Under the pieces are notes generated by a model. It ran no database searches and had not been told where the DNA came from. It was given only the letters and a program-made list of their open reading frames with translations. Below, one piece after another: positions 8,013 through 17,275 of a stretch of DNA of 64,000 nt (position 1 is its first letter; each line of letters opens with the position of its first letter). The translations under genes were made by a program, and so were the position numbers. Source of the stretch: [Clostridium] ultunense DSM 10521 (lineage in GTDB: Bacteria; Bacillota; Clostridia; Tissierellales; Tepidimicrobiaceae); NCBI RefSeq assembly GCF_000511955.1, contig NZ_AZSU01000003.1, positions 698,384 through 762,383 on the forward strand, given 5' to 3'.

Positions 8013-9320
8013 TTATCTTTTGTTCTCTATCCTATCCAGCAGATAATTAAAAGCCTCCATATTACCTAGGAAATTAATATGGGGATATGCTCCTAAAGCA
8101 TTTTTATAGCTATATCCGCACTGCCAATTTCTATTGGTTTTAGGTTTACTTATATAATATAAAGGTCTATCTTCTATTTCTATTATAGAGCGGTGAAATT
8201 CCTGACCAACTAACTCTTCTCCCCTTCTGCCCAATATAGTATCCTCCATTAGTTGAATATTTGTATATCCAAACCTTTGAAGTCTATCCGTCATATAGGC
8301 TTTCCCTTTGAATATCCCTACCATAGGAGCATTTTCTATATTCTCTACTAAATACATAAAACCTCCAGCTTCCCCGTATATATAACCTCCTAATTCTACC
8401 ATTTTTCTAATAGAATTTATCATAGTTTGATTTTGAGAAAGCTCTTTTTTATATAATTCAGGGTATCCTCCACCAATGTATAATAAATCACATTTTGGTA
8501 TTTCTTTATCCTTTAGTGGAGAAAAGTATTCTACCTGACAGCTATTTTCCAATAGTCTTAAATTTTCATTATAATAAAAAGAGAAAGCTTTATCATAGGC
8601 TATGGCCACTTTAATATTTCTTTTTCTTGGATATTCATATTTTGCTATATCTAAATCATTCATAAGATGGATTATCTCCTCTAAATGGACAGTTTTTTCC
8701 ATAATCTTTGACAGCCTATCGATTATATTTTCTGCATATTGGTTTTCCATACTTTGAACTAAACCAAGATACCAACTTTGTATTTCAAGATCCTTATCTT
8801 CTTCTACATAGCCTAATACTCTAATCCCTATATATTCTTCGATTTTTTCTTTTAATAGAAGGTAGATATCCTTTCTTACCTTATTCAAAATGATCCCTTT
8901 AATCCTAGAATCTGAAAAATCTACCATACCTTTTATCTTGGGAATAGCTGAAAACATCTCACCTTTTGGCGTATAGATAAGAAGAGCATTGATATTTAGT
9001 TTTTTTGATATATGATAACTGGAATTCTCAAAAGTATTATATATTCCATCAAAATATCCCATGGCTCCTTCTATTAGGGCGTATTCTCCTCTGTTCATAG
9101 ATAGACCCACCTCTAATCCTTCCTCACCCATCATATACATATCCAAGTTTCCTGCTCTTTTTCCCGAAGCTAATCCTAAATACCTGGTATCGATAAAATC
9201 TGGTCCAGTCTTAAAGGCAGATATGTCTAATCCCCTATTTTTTAATGCTCTAATTAGCCCAAGGGTAATTAAAGTTTTACCAGTATTGCTAGAAGGGGCT
9301 GTAATCATTATAGTCTTCAT
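8013..9320 (-). CDS. cbiA: Cobyrinate a,c-diamide synthase with a lost glutaminase nucleophile
   Basis: A 435-residue CbiA/CobB family enzyme that amidates the a and c side chains of cobyrinate using ATP. The N-terminal synthetase domain has the P-loop APSSNTGKTL (from about residue 8). The C-terminal class I glutamine amidotransferase domain (from about residue 235) keeps the fold motifs LYIGGGYPELY and MTDRLQRFGY. However, the nucleophile elbow, normally AECGG, reads GEAGG: residue 318 is Ala (codon GCT, complement of 8367-8369). The usual HxH near the end reads PHIN (His414, Asn416). The glutaminase is therefore probably dead while the synthetase half looks intact. Free ammonia or a separate ammonia donor is the likely nitrogen source; that is inference. 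It lies between cobD and cbiC. Confidence 0.92.
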   Translation of the reverse strand: MKTIMITAPSSNTGKTLITLGLIRALKNRGLDISAFKTGPDFIDTRYLGLASGKRAGNLDMYMMGEEGLEVGLSMNRGEYALIEGAMGYFDGIYNTFENSSYHISKKLNINALLIYTPKGEMFSAIPKIKGMVDFSDSRIKGIILNKVRKDIYLLLKEKIEEYIGIRVLGYVEEDKDLEIQSWYLGLVQSMENQYAENIIDRLSKIMEKTVHLEEIIHLMNDLDIAKYEYPRKRNIKVAIAYDKAFSFYYNENLRLLENSCQVEYFSPLKDKEIPKCDLLYIGGGYPELYKKELSQNQTMINSIRKMVELGGYIYGEAGGFMYLVENIENAPMVGIFKGKAYMTDRLQRFGYTNIQLMEDTILGRRGEELVGQEFHRSIIEIEDRPLYYISKPKTNRNWQCGYSYKNALGAYPHINFLGNMEAFNYLLDRIENKR

Positions 9321-10370
9321 CTATGATCTCTCCAATTCCTTAAAGGTTTTTATTAGCTTTAAATTATTCTCTCTGTTTTTTATAGCCAACCTAATATAGG
9401 TATTATCTAATCCATTAAAACTGGAGCATCTTCTAACTAACAAACCTCTTTTTAGAAAAAAATTGAATACATATTCTTCATTCCATTTCAATAGTTTTAT
9501 TAGGATGTAATTAGTATGAGTCGGATAAGGTTTTATCCCTTCAATTTTGTCTAATTCCCTTAATAGAAATTCCCTTTCACCTTCTATATAAGCTTGACTC
9601 CTTTTTATATAGTCTTTACATTGGAAAATATATCTACCTGCCTGGTCCGCTAGGGAATTAACGCTCCAAGGTAATTCTATTTCTCCATATTTTTTACCTA
9701 TATCCATTGATACACAACCATAACCTAATCTAATACCTGGAAGGGCAAAGAACTTAGTAGCAGCTCTAATTATTCCAACATTTTTAAAAGAGTCTTTTCT
9801 AAATATTTCAATACTATCATAATCCTTTGGACAGAACTCATAAAAGGCTTCATCTAGTAGTAGGTAGCCTTCCTTTTCCTTGATTATTTCGTATAATTCC
9901 ATTAAAGTTTCTTTTTCAATCCTCAGCCCTGTTGGATTGTTAGGATTCCCTAGGATTAATAGATCTTCAGCCTTTATTGTCTTTTCTATAGAGGTTAAAT
10001 CCAGAGTGAAATCCCCATAATAATTTAATCTAACTACTTCTTTTTCGTAGATTAAAGCCCTTTGTTCATATTCTGAAAAGGAGGGTAATGTAACTATTAT
10101 TCTAGGAAACATAAGTACAAAATTATTTATTATATCTACTGCCCCATTGCCTACTATTACATTCCCTGGATTACATCTTAAATACTTTGATATACTGGAT
10201 TTAAGATGCCTATACTTTATATCTGGGTAGTTTGTCATATTGTTAAAACCGTGGATTAATTCTTCTTCCAGACCTTCTGGAAATCCTAAAGGGTTTATAT
10301 TGCTACTAAAGTCTATTAACTCCCCTTCATAATATTTTTCATAAGTTATTAAATCTCCACCATGTCTCAT
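9321..10370 (-). CDS. cobD: Threonine-phosphate decarboxylase-type PLP aminotransferase
   Basis: A 349-residue fold-type I PLP protein. Its place between cbiA and cbiB identifies it as CobD, which makes (R)-1-amino-2-propanol phosphate for the nucleotide loop. Seen: HGGD at the start, SSNINPLGFPEGL, the GNPNNPTGL motif, LLDEAFYEFC and RAATKFFALPGIRLGYG, whose Lys should carry PLP. Histidinol-phosphate aminotransferase is the close alternative; the HGGD start and the operon favour CobD. It abuts cbiA with no gap and lies 4 bp after cbiB. Confidence 0.9.
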   Translation of the reverse strand: MRHGGDLITYEKYYEGELIDFSSNINPLGFPEGLEEELIHGFNNMTNYPDIKYRHLKSSISKYLRCNPGNVIVGNGAVDIINNFVLMFPRIIVTLPSFSEYEQRALIYEKEVVRLNYYGDFTLDLTSIEKTIKAEDLLILGNPNNPTGLRIEKETLMELYEIIKEKEGYLLLDEAFYEFCPKDYDSIEIFRKDSFKNVGIIRAATKFFALPGIRLGYGCVSMDIGKKYGEIELPWSVNSLADQAGRYIFQCKDYIKRSQAYIEGEREFLLRELDKIEGIKPYPTHTNYILIKLLKWNEEYVFNFFLKRGLLVRRCSSFNGLDNTYIRLAIKNRENNLKLIKTFKELERS

Positions 10371-10374
10371 CTTT

Positions 10375-11325
10375 TCACCTACCTAATAAAATATTAATTA
10401 GTCCATAAATAACAAGTAATAATACTTCTGTTCTATACATAATCTCAATGGTTTTCTTAATATCCTGTCTCTGAATATTCCTGATTCTATCCCCTATAGT
10501 TGGCTTTTCTACTATCTTGCCAAAATAATAGCTATTACCCCCTAACTGAATATTTAAAAGACCTGCCACAGCTCCTTCTGGATAGGCTGCATTTGGGCTT
10601 TTATGATTGTTCCTATCTCGTATCATTATCCTAAAACCATTCTTTACATTGAACCTAAATATGGAAGATAGACATATTAAAACCCCTGTAAGTCTAGCGG
10701 GGATATAGTTGTATACATCGTCAACCTTTGCAGGAAAAAAGCCTAGTTCCATATATTTCTCATTCTTATAACCTAGCATAGAATCCATTGTATTAACCAT
10801 CTTATACATGAAACCTCCTGGAGCACCTAATAGCATAATATAAAACAATGGGGCAATGACTCCATCAGCAGTATTCTCTCCTACGGTTTCTATAGCTGCT
10901 CTTATTATTTCTTCTTCTGAAAGGTTCTTCGTATCTCTTCCCACTATATAGGAAAGTTTAAATCTTGCTTCTTCAATTCCTTTATCTAGTCCATAATATA
11001 CCTTCATAGCCTCCTTATCTAAAGATCTAGCTGCAATACAGGTATATATAAGGTATATATTGATGATGGAATGGAGAACTTTATATTCCTCTATGGTCTT
11101 TAGCAATAGATAGGGTATTGTAAAAGCTATAATAATGTTTATAATTACTATTAAAAGCCCTCCAATTTTTAAATTAGAGATTCTTCCCTGACGCCTCCAA
11201 TGAATTTTTCTCACTAATTTTTCCTCTAAGGATATTAGCCTTCCCATTAGCTTTACAGGATGGGGAAAGCTATAAGGGTCTCCTATTATTAAGTCTAATA
11301 TTACTGCTATTAAGATACCTTTCAT
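10375..11325 (-). CDS. cbiB: Adenosylcobinamide-phosphate synthase
   Basis: A 316-residue membrane protein that joins aminopropanol (phosphate) to adenosylcobyrate. The start LIAVILDLIIGDPYSFPHPVKLMG is the typical CbiB opening (given here in parts: LDLIIGDPY and PHPVKLMG). Other motifs are AAIETVGENTADGVIAPL, NTMDSMLGYKN and RDRNNHKSPNAAYPE. Four to five hydrophobic segments are seen. It is followed at 4 bp by cobD, which makes its second substrate. Confidence 0.93.
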   Translation of the reverse strand: MKGILIAVILDLIIGDPYSFPHPVKLMGRLISLEEKLVRKIHWRRQGRISNLKIGGLLIVIINIIIAFTIPYLLLKTIEEYKVLHSIINIYLIYTCIAARSLDKEAMKVYYGLDKGIEEARFKLSYIVGRDTKNLSEEEIIRAAIETVGENTADGVIAPLFYIMLLGAPGGFMYKMVNTMDSMLGYKNEKYMELGFFPAKVDDVYNYIPARLTGVLICLSSIFRFNVKNGFRIMIRDRNNHKSPNAAYPEGAVAGLLNIQLGGNSYYFGKIVEKPTIGDRIRNIQRQDIKKTIEIMYRTEVLLLVIYGLINILLGR

Positions 11326-11333
11326 ATTTTCAC

Positions 11334-12176
11334 CTAATCTAGTTTCAATAAAGAATATATATAGTCCATATCTAGATTTTCCCTTATCATTTTAGATAGT
11401 TTACCTAATTCCCCTTCTATTTCATCTTCCCTTTGAGGAAATAGATTACAATGTTTTTCATAGTCTATTAAGGAATCTTCGTCCACCAATTCTAATGGGG
11501 TAAGGGGAAGGGTCCCTATTACAGGTATATTTAGTAATTCTTCTATCATTTCAATGCCTGGATCCAACAATCTTTTATCGCCCCTAAACTTGTTGATAAT
11601 TAGTCCCTTGATTCTAGCTCTTTCCTCTTCTTCTAAAAGTAGAACCGTGCCATAAAGGGATGCGAATACCCCTCCCCTATCTATATCTGCTACTAATAAT
11701 ACTGGTGCATCGGCCATCTTTGCCATTCCCATATTTACTATATCATTTTCCTTTAAATTGATCTCTGCAGGACTACCTGCGCCTTCCAAAACCATAATAT
11801 GGTTTTCTTTTTCTAAATTTTTATAGGCTTCTTTAATCATTGGCTTTAATTCATCTTTATAGGTAAAGTATTCTAAAGCTTCCATTCTGTTATAAAACTT
11901 TCCTTTTATAATTACATCACTGCCTTTATCCGAATTGGGTATTAATAATATAGGATTCATATTAGGGTTTGGTTCAATACCTGCTGCTTTGGCTTGCAAA
12001 GCTTGGGCAGTGCTCATCTTATAACCTTCTTCTGTTTCATAATATTTTGAAGACATGTTTTGGGATTTAAAAGGGGCAACCTTATATCCATCTTCTTTAA
12101 ATATCCTACATAATCCAGTGCATATAAAGGATTTTCCAGCTGAAGATGTGGTGCCTTGTATCATAATATTTGCCAT
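11334..12176 (-). CDS. cbiP: Cobyric acid synthase lacking the glutaminase domain
   Basis: CbiP amidates the b, d, e and g side chains. The usual enzyme is about 490-510 residues with an N-terminal dethiobiotin-synthetase-like domain and a C-terminal glutamine amidotransferase domain. Here it has 280 residues. Residues 1-236 match the first domain well: [11 protein letters not shown]-loop, [15 protein letters not shown]-equivalent [38 protein letters not shown] and [13 protein letters not shown]. After VDEDSL and a linker of about 15 residues the protein jumps to [18 protein letters not shown], which resembles the normal extreme C-terminus. The whole glutaminase domain seems removed in frame. 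The next gene starts 9 bp later, so no remnant is hidden downstream. GGAGG precedes the ATG. Confidence 0.9.
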   Translation of the reverse strand: MANIMIQGTTSSAGKSFICTGLCRIFKEDGYKVAPFKSQNMSSKYYETEEGYKMSTAQALQAKAAGIEPNPNMNPILLIPNSDKGSDVIIKGKFYNRMEALEYFTYKDELKPMIKEAYKNLEKENHIMVLEGAGSPAEINLKENDIVNMGMAKMADAPVLLVADIDRGGVFASLYGTVLLLEEEERARIKGLIINKFRGDKRLLDPGIEMIEELLNIPVIGTLPLTPLELVDEDSLIDYEKHCNLFPQREDEIEGELGKLSKMIRENLDMDYIYSLLKLD

Positions 12177-12192
12177 TTAATACCTCCATCTT

Positions 12193-12972
12193 TTAATTTA
12201 CTTTATAAGGTATAAAATAGGGACAATGGTTTATTTCATCCCTATATATGTGACCTTCTACCCTAAATACCTCTTTTAATAATTCTTTTTTAAATATGGA
12301 ATTGGGATTATTATATTCCCATATTTGTCCATCTTTCAGTACTAATATATTATCCGAAAACCTAGCTGCTTGATTTAAATCGTGCAATACCATTAAAACC
12401 GTCAAGTTTAAAGTTTCATTTAGTTCCTTTACCAATTCTAGTATTTCTAGTTGATAGGATATATCTAAAAAAGTGGTAGGTTCGTCTAGTAGCAATATTT
12501 CAGGTTTTTGGGCTAAGGACATGGCTAGCCATGCCCTTTGCTGTTCTCCACCAGATAGAGCCATTATATATCTATCTCTAAATTCTTTCAGTCTAGTCTT
12601 TTCAATAGCCCAGTCCACAATTTCATAATCTTCTTTCCCCAACCTTTGTCCAAATTTCAAATGGGGATATCTGCCATAGGATACTAATTCTCTTACAGTA
12701 ATATCGGCAGGTGTATTTTTAGATTGGGGAAGAATAGCCATTTTCCTTGCTACCCATTTTGTAGGTAAGTTTAATATATTCTCGTCCTCTATATAAACGG
12801 AACCTTTTACAGGCCTTATACATCTAGATAATGTCTTTATCAAAGTGGTTTTTCCTGAGCCATTTGGCCCTATTATACTTACTATTTGACCTTTCTCTAC
12901 TCTTATACTTACATCCTTTAATATCTCCTTTTCTCCATAATTTACATAAAGATTTTTTGCTAGTAACCCCAT
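12193..12972 (-). CDS. FecE/BtuD-type ABC transporter ATP-binding protein
   Basis: A 259-residue ATPase with Walker A GPNGSGKTT (about residue 34), the LPQSKNTPADITVRE Q-loop region, signature LSGGEQQRAWLAMSLAQ, Walker B ILLLDEPTTFLDI and switch His in LHDLNQAAR. It belongs to the iron-siderophore/B12 uptake class. It follows a binding lipoprotein, but no permease is encoded next to them; the nearest unpaired permease is at 29799-30773 in the second riboswitch operon. Corrinoid or cobalt-complex uptake is inferred from the operon. Confidence 0.85.
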   Translation of the reverse strand: MGLLAKNLYVNYGEKEILKDVSIRVEKGQIVSIIGPNGSGKTTLIKTLSRCIRPVKGSVYIEDENILNLPTKWVARKMAILPQSKNTPADITVRELVSYGRYPHLKFGQRLGKEDYEIVDWAIEKTRLKEFRDRYIMALSGGEQQRAWLAMSLAQKPEILLLDEPTTFLDISYQLEILELVKELNETLNLTVLMVLHDLNQAARFSDNILVLKDGQIWEYNNPNSIFKKELLKEVFRVEGHIYRDEINHCPYFIPYKVN

Positions 12973-13003
12973 GTCTACACCCTTTTTCTAATTGTAATTT
13001 TCC

Positions 13004-14014
13004 CTATTTAAAGGTATCAGGATAAAGAATTTTTGCTAACCCTTCATAGGCCTCCACATATCTATGGTTTGGTTTATACATATATAGTTCCTTTGGTAAG
13101 AATATATATCTATCCTCTTTCACAGCCGTCAAGGAATTCCAAGCTGGATTATCTTCTACATCCTTTTTAAGCCTTTCCAATACCTTTTCTTTATCGGAAC
13201 CGGTGGTTTGTACGAAAATAAAATCTGGATCTTCTTCCAATATCTTTTCCATACTAAAGGCTATTGCATCGGGTCCTGTAGCTGCCGTATCCGATATATT
13301 TGTAGTGTGTAAATCCTTTAACATTTCCCCTACTGTAGAATCGGAACCCCTTACGGTAATGCTTTTTGCACTGGCCATCATTACTAAGATTTTATAGTTC
13401 TTATCCTTTGGAGCCTTCTCAATTATCTCTTCCAAACCATCTTTAACTTTAATTCCATATTCCTCATATAGATCTTCTCTATCATTTAAAGCTGTAAACA
13501 ATCTTACCATTTTAAAATAATCATCTTTAACAAAATAATTTAATGCCACAATCTCAACTCCATTCTCCTCTAGAATAGGTACCAATTCCATCTGATGCTT
13601 CTGATTGGAATTAAGAATTACCAGGCCTGGCTCTAAGGATAATACTTTCTCCACATTTATAGCGCCTTGTTTTCCTACCACTTCTGCATCTTTGGCTTCT
13701 TCGACTATTTTTTCTGGTGGCGCTTCTAAACGGCCAACAACTGTACCTCCAGATTTACACCATACCTCCAGATAGGAATCGAATAATACTATTGTCCTTT
13801 CTGGGTGCTTCCTAATGGTCATCTCTTTATCCCTTCCATCTACAAAAGTAACGGAATCCTCCTTTATATCTATTCCATATTCCAATTCTTCTGTTTCTAC
13901 TTGCTCTACTTTTCCTGTATTTGTTTTCAAATCTTCATTATTAGAACAAGCAGTAATTAAAGATAGAATTAAAATTAGAATTAATAATGATGAAATTATT
14001 TTTTCCCTATTCAT
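13004..14014 (-). CDS. BtuF/FecB-type substrate-binding lipoprotein
   Basis: A 336-residue secreted lipoprotein: hydrophobic leader and lipobox ITAC near residue 23, an acidic linker, then a periplasmic-binding-protein fold of the metal-chelate type (about residues 55-330). Typical elements are RTIVLFDSYLEVW, VVGKQGAINVEKVLSLEPGLVI and DPDFIFVQTTG. A strong AAAGGAGG site precedes the ATG. It lies between cbiK and the ATPase gene inside the cobalamin operon, so a corrinoid, cobalt chelate or related ligand is plausible. No permease partner is adjacent. Confidence 0.82.
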   Translation of the reverse strand: MNREKIISSLLILILILSLITACSNNEDLKTNTGKVEQVETEELEYGIDIKEDSVTFVDGRDKEMTIRKHPERTIVLFDSYLEVWCKSGGTVVGRLEAPPEKIVEEAKDAEVVGKQGAINVEKVLSLEPGLVILNSNQKHQMELVPILEENGVEIVALNYFVKDDYFKMVRLFTALNDREDLYEEYGIKVKDGLEEIIEKAPKDKNYKILVMMASAKSITVRGSDSTVGEMLKDLHTTNISDTAATGPDAIAFSMEKILEEDPDFIFVQTTGSDKEKVLERLKKDVEDNPAWNSLTAVKEDRYIFLPKELYMYKPNHRYVEAYEGLAKILYPDTFK

Positions 14015-14026
14015 TTCTTCCTCCTT

Positions 14027-14803
14027 TTAATCCATGATTTTTTCTAAATGTTCTAGATAAATATCCTGTATTTTCTCTAGTTGGCCTAGACCCTTTAGGA
14101 TTGGTTTCACATTAAAACCTTCCCTTTCTAGTATGATTTTCCAAGAGATCCCTTCGTCCGAAGCCATATCGTTAATTGCATGGTCTCCAGCTACTAGCAT
14201 AAGGGGTTTTAAGACCACCTTCTGTATTCCCCTATCTTTCAGTTTTGGAATTATATCCTCTAAGGTAACTCTACCTTCTACAGTAGCTATATACACATTT
14301 TCATATCCCTTTTCCCTAAAAGCCTTTTCCAACTTATCATAGGATATATCCTTTTCATGATCTGTACCATGACCCATAAATACAATCCCTTCCTTGGCCT
14401 TTATATCTGAGAGACTTAATCCCTCTACCACCTTTTTATAATCTTCATCATTATAAAGAAGGGGTTTCCCTATTTTAATAGAGTAATCCTTATTATTCTT
14501 TAAAAATTCCTCTACTTGTCTTAATAGTTTTTCATACTCATGGCCTAGTATTATATGAAGAGGCTGAATATATATTTCTTTTACTCCATTGGCTTTCATC
14601 TTTTCTAAAGCTTCCTTTGGATTGTCAACATGATAGTTGTCCCTATTTTTAAGTTTGTTTATTACCATTTGAGATGTAAAAGCCCTTGATACAAAAAAAC
14701 CTTTGTACAGTTCTCTCACCCTATCCTCAATGCTTTCAATACATAACTTCCTAGTTTCTTCATAGGTTGTACCAAAACTAACTACTACAATTCCTTTTTT
14801 CAT
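14027..14803 (-). CDS. cbiK: Sirohydrochlorin cobaltochelatase
   Basis: A 258-residue anaerobic cobaltochelatase that inserts Co(II) into sirohydrochlorin. The start is taken at MKKGIVVVSFGTTY because AAGGAG lies 6 nt before that ATG (14803). Motifs: SFGTTYEETR, the His in QPLHIILGHEYEK, the FMGHGTDH cluster and LVAGDHAINDMAS near the C-terminus, where the second metal-binding His is expected. No signal peptide, so it is cytoplasmic. It overlaps the 3' end of cbiO by 26 bp, which couples cobalt import and insertion. Confidence 0.92.
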   Translation of the reverse strand: MKKGIVVVSFGTTYEETRKLCIESIEDRVRELYKGFFVSRAFTSQMVINKLKNRDNYHVDNPKEALEKMKANGVKEIYIQPLHIILGHEYEKLLRQVEEFLKNNKDYSIKIGKPLLYNDEDYKKVVEGLSLSDIKAKEGIVFMGHGTDHEKDISYDKLEKAFREKGYENVYIATVEGRVTLEDIIPKLKDRGIQKVVLKPLMLVAGDHAINDMASDEGISWKIILEREGFNVKPILKGLGQLEKIQDIYLEHLEKIMD

Positions 14804-15599
14804 AGCCATCTCCTTTCCATTGAAATAACTGATTTTCATTTTTATATAATGGTAAGCCTAGTTCCTCGTGAAGTTTTACTAACCAAGGTCTTTCAAGATA
14901 AGCTTTTGTTAATAGGTTTTTTTCTAAAAATATTTCTTGTGTTAATCCTTCTCCCAGTATTTCACCTTGTCTTAGTACATAAACATAATCACAAATTTCA
15001 TATATTAAATCCATATCATGGCTAGATATAACTATTTTCTTTTCCCTACTCAATTTCTTTATAATATCCTTTATTTCTTTAGTCATATAAGGGTCTAATC
15101 CACTGGTAGGTTCATCAAATAATATTACATCTAAATCCATAACCAATACTCCTGCTATAGCAATTCTCTTTTTCTGACCATAGCTTAAAAAATGAGTTGG
15201 TCTATCCCTTAATTCGTATCCATCTACAATTTCCAATGCTTTCTTAACCCTTATTTCTATTTCTTCTTCGCTATAGTTTAAATTTCTAAGGGAGAAAGCT
15301 AGGTCATCATATACATTAGAATAAAATAATTGCTTGTCTGGATCTTGAAATACAATATTTACCTTTTTTCTGTATTCCCTTAGAAATTTTTTACTATATT
15401 GTATATGTGAATTATCATATTTTATACATCCTTTGCTAGGTTTTAAGATACCTACCATATTTAGGAAGAGTGTTGATTTTCCAGAGCCGTTAGCTCCTAT
15501 AACACCGATGACATTACCTTTACCTAAATCCATATTTATATTCTTTAATGCTTTAGTTCCATCTTCATATTTAAATTCTAAAGACTCAATAGTAATCAT
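14778..15599 (-). CDS. cbiO: Energy-coupling factor cobalt transporter ATPase
   Basis: A 273-residue ATPase of the CbiMNQO cobalt importer. Walker A is GANGSGKST, the Q-loop region IVFQDPDKQLF is typical of ECF ATPases, the signature is LSYGQKKRIAIAGVL, Walker B ILFDEPTSGLD and the switch SSHDMDLIYE. It starts directly after the cbiQ stop. The C-terminal 40 residues are the usual ECF ATPase extension, ending inside the cbiK start region. Confidence 0.93.
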   Translation of the reverse strand: MITIESLEFKYEDGTKALKNINMDLGKGNVIGVIGANGSGKSTLFLNMVGILKPSKGCIKYDNSHIQYSKKFLREYRKKVNIVFQDPDKQLFYSNVYDDLAFSLRNLNYSEEEIEIRVKKALEIVDGYELRDRPTHFLSYGQKKRIAIAGVLVMDLDVILFDEPTSGLDPYMTKEIKDIIKKLSREKKIVISSHDMDLIYEICDYVYVLRQGEILGEGLTQEIFLEKNLLTKAYLERPWLVKLHEELGLPLYKNENQLFQWKGDGYEKRNCSS

Positions 15600-16283
15600 C
15601 TAATCACCTATTTTAAATTCGCCATTATATAGTTTGCTATCTAAAGAAATAATCATATCTTCATATCTCAATAGAACCCTTATAAATAAGGATTTTATAA
15701 GTAAAGCTATGGATCTGAAACTATTTCTCATATTGTTATAACCAAATTTCATCTCTTCTGCCATGATTATATCCTTTGATTCATCTAAAACGATAAATAT
15801 AAATCTATAAATTAATACCAATAGTTCTATTAAAACATTGGGAAGCTTTAGTTTTTTCAATATCTTTATAATATTATTTAATGGTGTAGTCAAAGCTAAA
15901 AAAAATGTTGAACTAATTGATGCTAAAACCCTTGATAATGTATTTATAGATTCTGTTAAGGATTCCCTTGTAATTCCTATATATTTGTTAGATATTTTTA
16001 CACTAAATATAAATATATCATTAGGAGAAATGCTTAATAATATGGAAATTATGCTAATCATTAAAAAAACAATGGGCATTGCCATAATCTTCAAATACTT
16101 ATTCAAAGGTATATTGGCTACAAATATTGTCAAAAACGACATTATTATAAATATACTCATATTTATATAGGGATTGTTGAAAAAAATAACTATTGTCAAA
16201 GCCCCTATGACAAAGATAAACTTTGTCATAGGGTTATAATCAGCTAGTTTATTAGTATAAGCATATTTATCTATTAGTAGCAA
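15600..16283 (-). CDS. cbiQ: Cobalt ECF transporter T component
   Basis: A 227-residue membrane protein with about five hydrophobic segments, which couples the CbiO ATPase to CbiM. The conserved start [19 protein letters not shown] is typical of CbiQ. The coupling-helix region is more divergent than usual (RALLIRVLLRYEDMI-like in place of a clean Ala-Arg-Gly motif). The start is a TTG with a GGAGAAGAG site and overlaps cbiN by 17 bp. Confidence 0.9.
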   Translation of the reverse strand: MLLIDKYAYTNKLADYNPMTKFIFVIGALTIVIFFNNPYINMSIFIIMSFLTIFVANIPLNKYLKIMAMPIVFLMISIISILLSISPNDIFIFSVKISNKYIGITRESLTESINTLSRVLASISSTFFLALTTPLNNIIKILKKLKLPNVLIELLVLIYRFIFIVLDESKDIIMAEEMKFGYNNMRNSFRSIALLIKSLFIRVLLRYEDMIISLDSKLYNGEFKIGD

Positions 16284-16560
16284 CTCTTCTCTTCTCCTTC
16301 ATCACGCCAAAGATATAACCAATAATCCCAGCGCCAATGGCCACCTGTAGGGAGAATAACAAACTTTCTATTTCACCACTAGGTGGTTCCCATATTGAAT
16401 CAAACCAAGGTTCATAATCTGAATTGATTTCGTTAATAACATCTTCTGCCTGATCATCAGCACCTTCGAATTCAGCACCTTTTTTAATAAACAAAGGGGT
16501 TATGATTATAATAATAGCTAATAGAATAAGTAATATATTAGTTTTATTTGATTGTTTCAA
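16267..16560 (-). CDS. cbiN: Cobalt transporter accessory protein
   Basis: A 97-residue protein with two membrane segments (about residues 9-25 and 68-86) separated by an acidic outside loop containing [21 protein letters not shown], the CbiN hallmark (quoted in parts: [14 protein letters not shown]). It uses a TTG start with a GGGGTG site. It overlaps both cbiM and cbiQ. CbiN assists cobalt loading of CbiM. Confidence 0.92.
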   Translation of the reverse strand: MKQSNKTNILLILLAIIIIITPLFIKKGAEFEGADDQAEDVINEINSDYEPWFDSIWEPPSGEIESLLFSLQVAIGAGIIGYIFGVMKEKRRVATNR

Positions 16561-17275
16561 TTTTAATCACCCCTTCCTTACTATATTCAACTAATAAATT
16601 ATAAACAATGGCTGTTATTATTCCTTCTACAATAGCTAAAGGAATTTGAGTAACTGCAAATACAGATAAGAACTTGCTTAAGGAACCAACAAAACCACTT
16701 ACAGAATCAGGAAATGCTAAAGATAATTGGGTTGCAGTTACTACATAGGTCATCAAATCGCCTAAAAAAGCTGCTAAAAATACTACAAAAGTTGTATTGC
16801 CGCCTTTCTTCTTAAAAAGTTTAAATATTCCATAGGATACTAATGGCCCTATTATTGCCATGGAAAAAGTATTGGCACCTAATGTGGTTAATCCACCATG
16901 GGCTAATAACAATGCTTGGAATAGTAATACTATTAATCCTACTACAGTCATAGTTGTGGGGCCAAATAATATGGCTCCTAGACCTACTCCCGTTGGATGG
17001 GAACAGCTGCCTGTTACAGAAGGTATTTTTAATGCAGATAGTACAAATACAAAACCTCCCGCTAGTCCTAATAGTACTTTTTGATTTGAGTCCCCTTTAA
17101 ATATTTGATTTATCCTTTTAAATCCAATACCTATAAATGGCATAGATACAATAGCCCAGATAATAGCCCATTTAGCAGGGAGAAAGCCTTCCATAATATG
17201 CATAGCATTAGTAATACGTGGTGTCAATGCCATAAGGAATAGCACGAGCAAAAATACCATTTTTTTGCTTTTCAT
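16544..17275 (-). CDS. cbiM: Cobalt ECF transporter substrate-specific component
   Basis: A 243-residue membrane protein with a cleavable leader followed by [13 protein letters not shown]. In CbiM the N-terminal Met-His of the mature protein coordinates the metal. Further motifs are [19 protein letters not shown] and [13 protein letters not shown]. The ATG at 17275 is chosen because AGAGGTG lies 7 nt before it. It is the first gene of the operon, behind the B12 riboswitch and terminator, so cobalt uptake and ring synthesis are shut off together by cobalamin. Confidence 0.94.
   Translation of the reverse strand: MKSKKMVFLLVLFLMALTPRITNAMHIMEGFLPAKWAIIWAIVSMPFIGIGFKRINQIFKGDSNQKVLLGLAGGFVFVLSALKIPSVTGSCSHPTGVGLGAILFGPTTMTVVGLIVLLFQALLLAHGGLTTLGANTFSMAIIGPLVSYGIFKLFKKKGGNTTFVVFLAAFLGDLMTYVVTATQLSLAFPDSVSGFVGSLSKFLSVFAVTQIPLAIVEGIITAIVYNLLVEYSKEGVIKIETIK

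Noticed and set aside
11334-12176. CbiP as a decayed pseudogene
   Set aside because: The frame is intact, the synthetase motifs and the normal tail are kept, and the gene keeps its ribosome site and operon spacing; an in-frame domain loss fits better.
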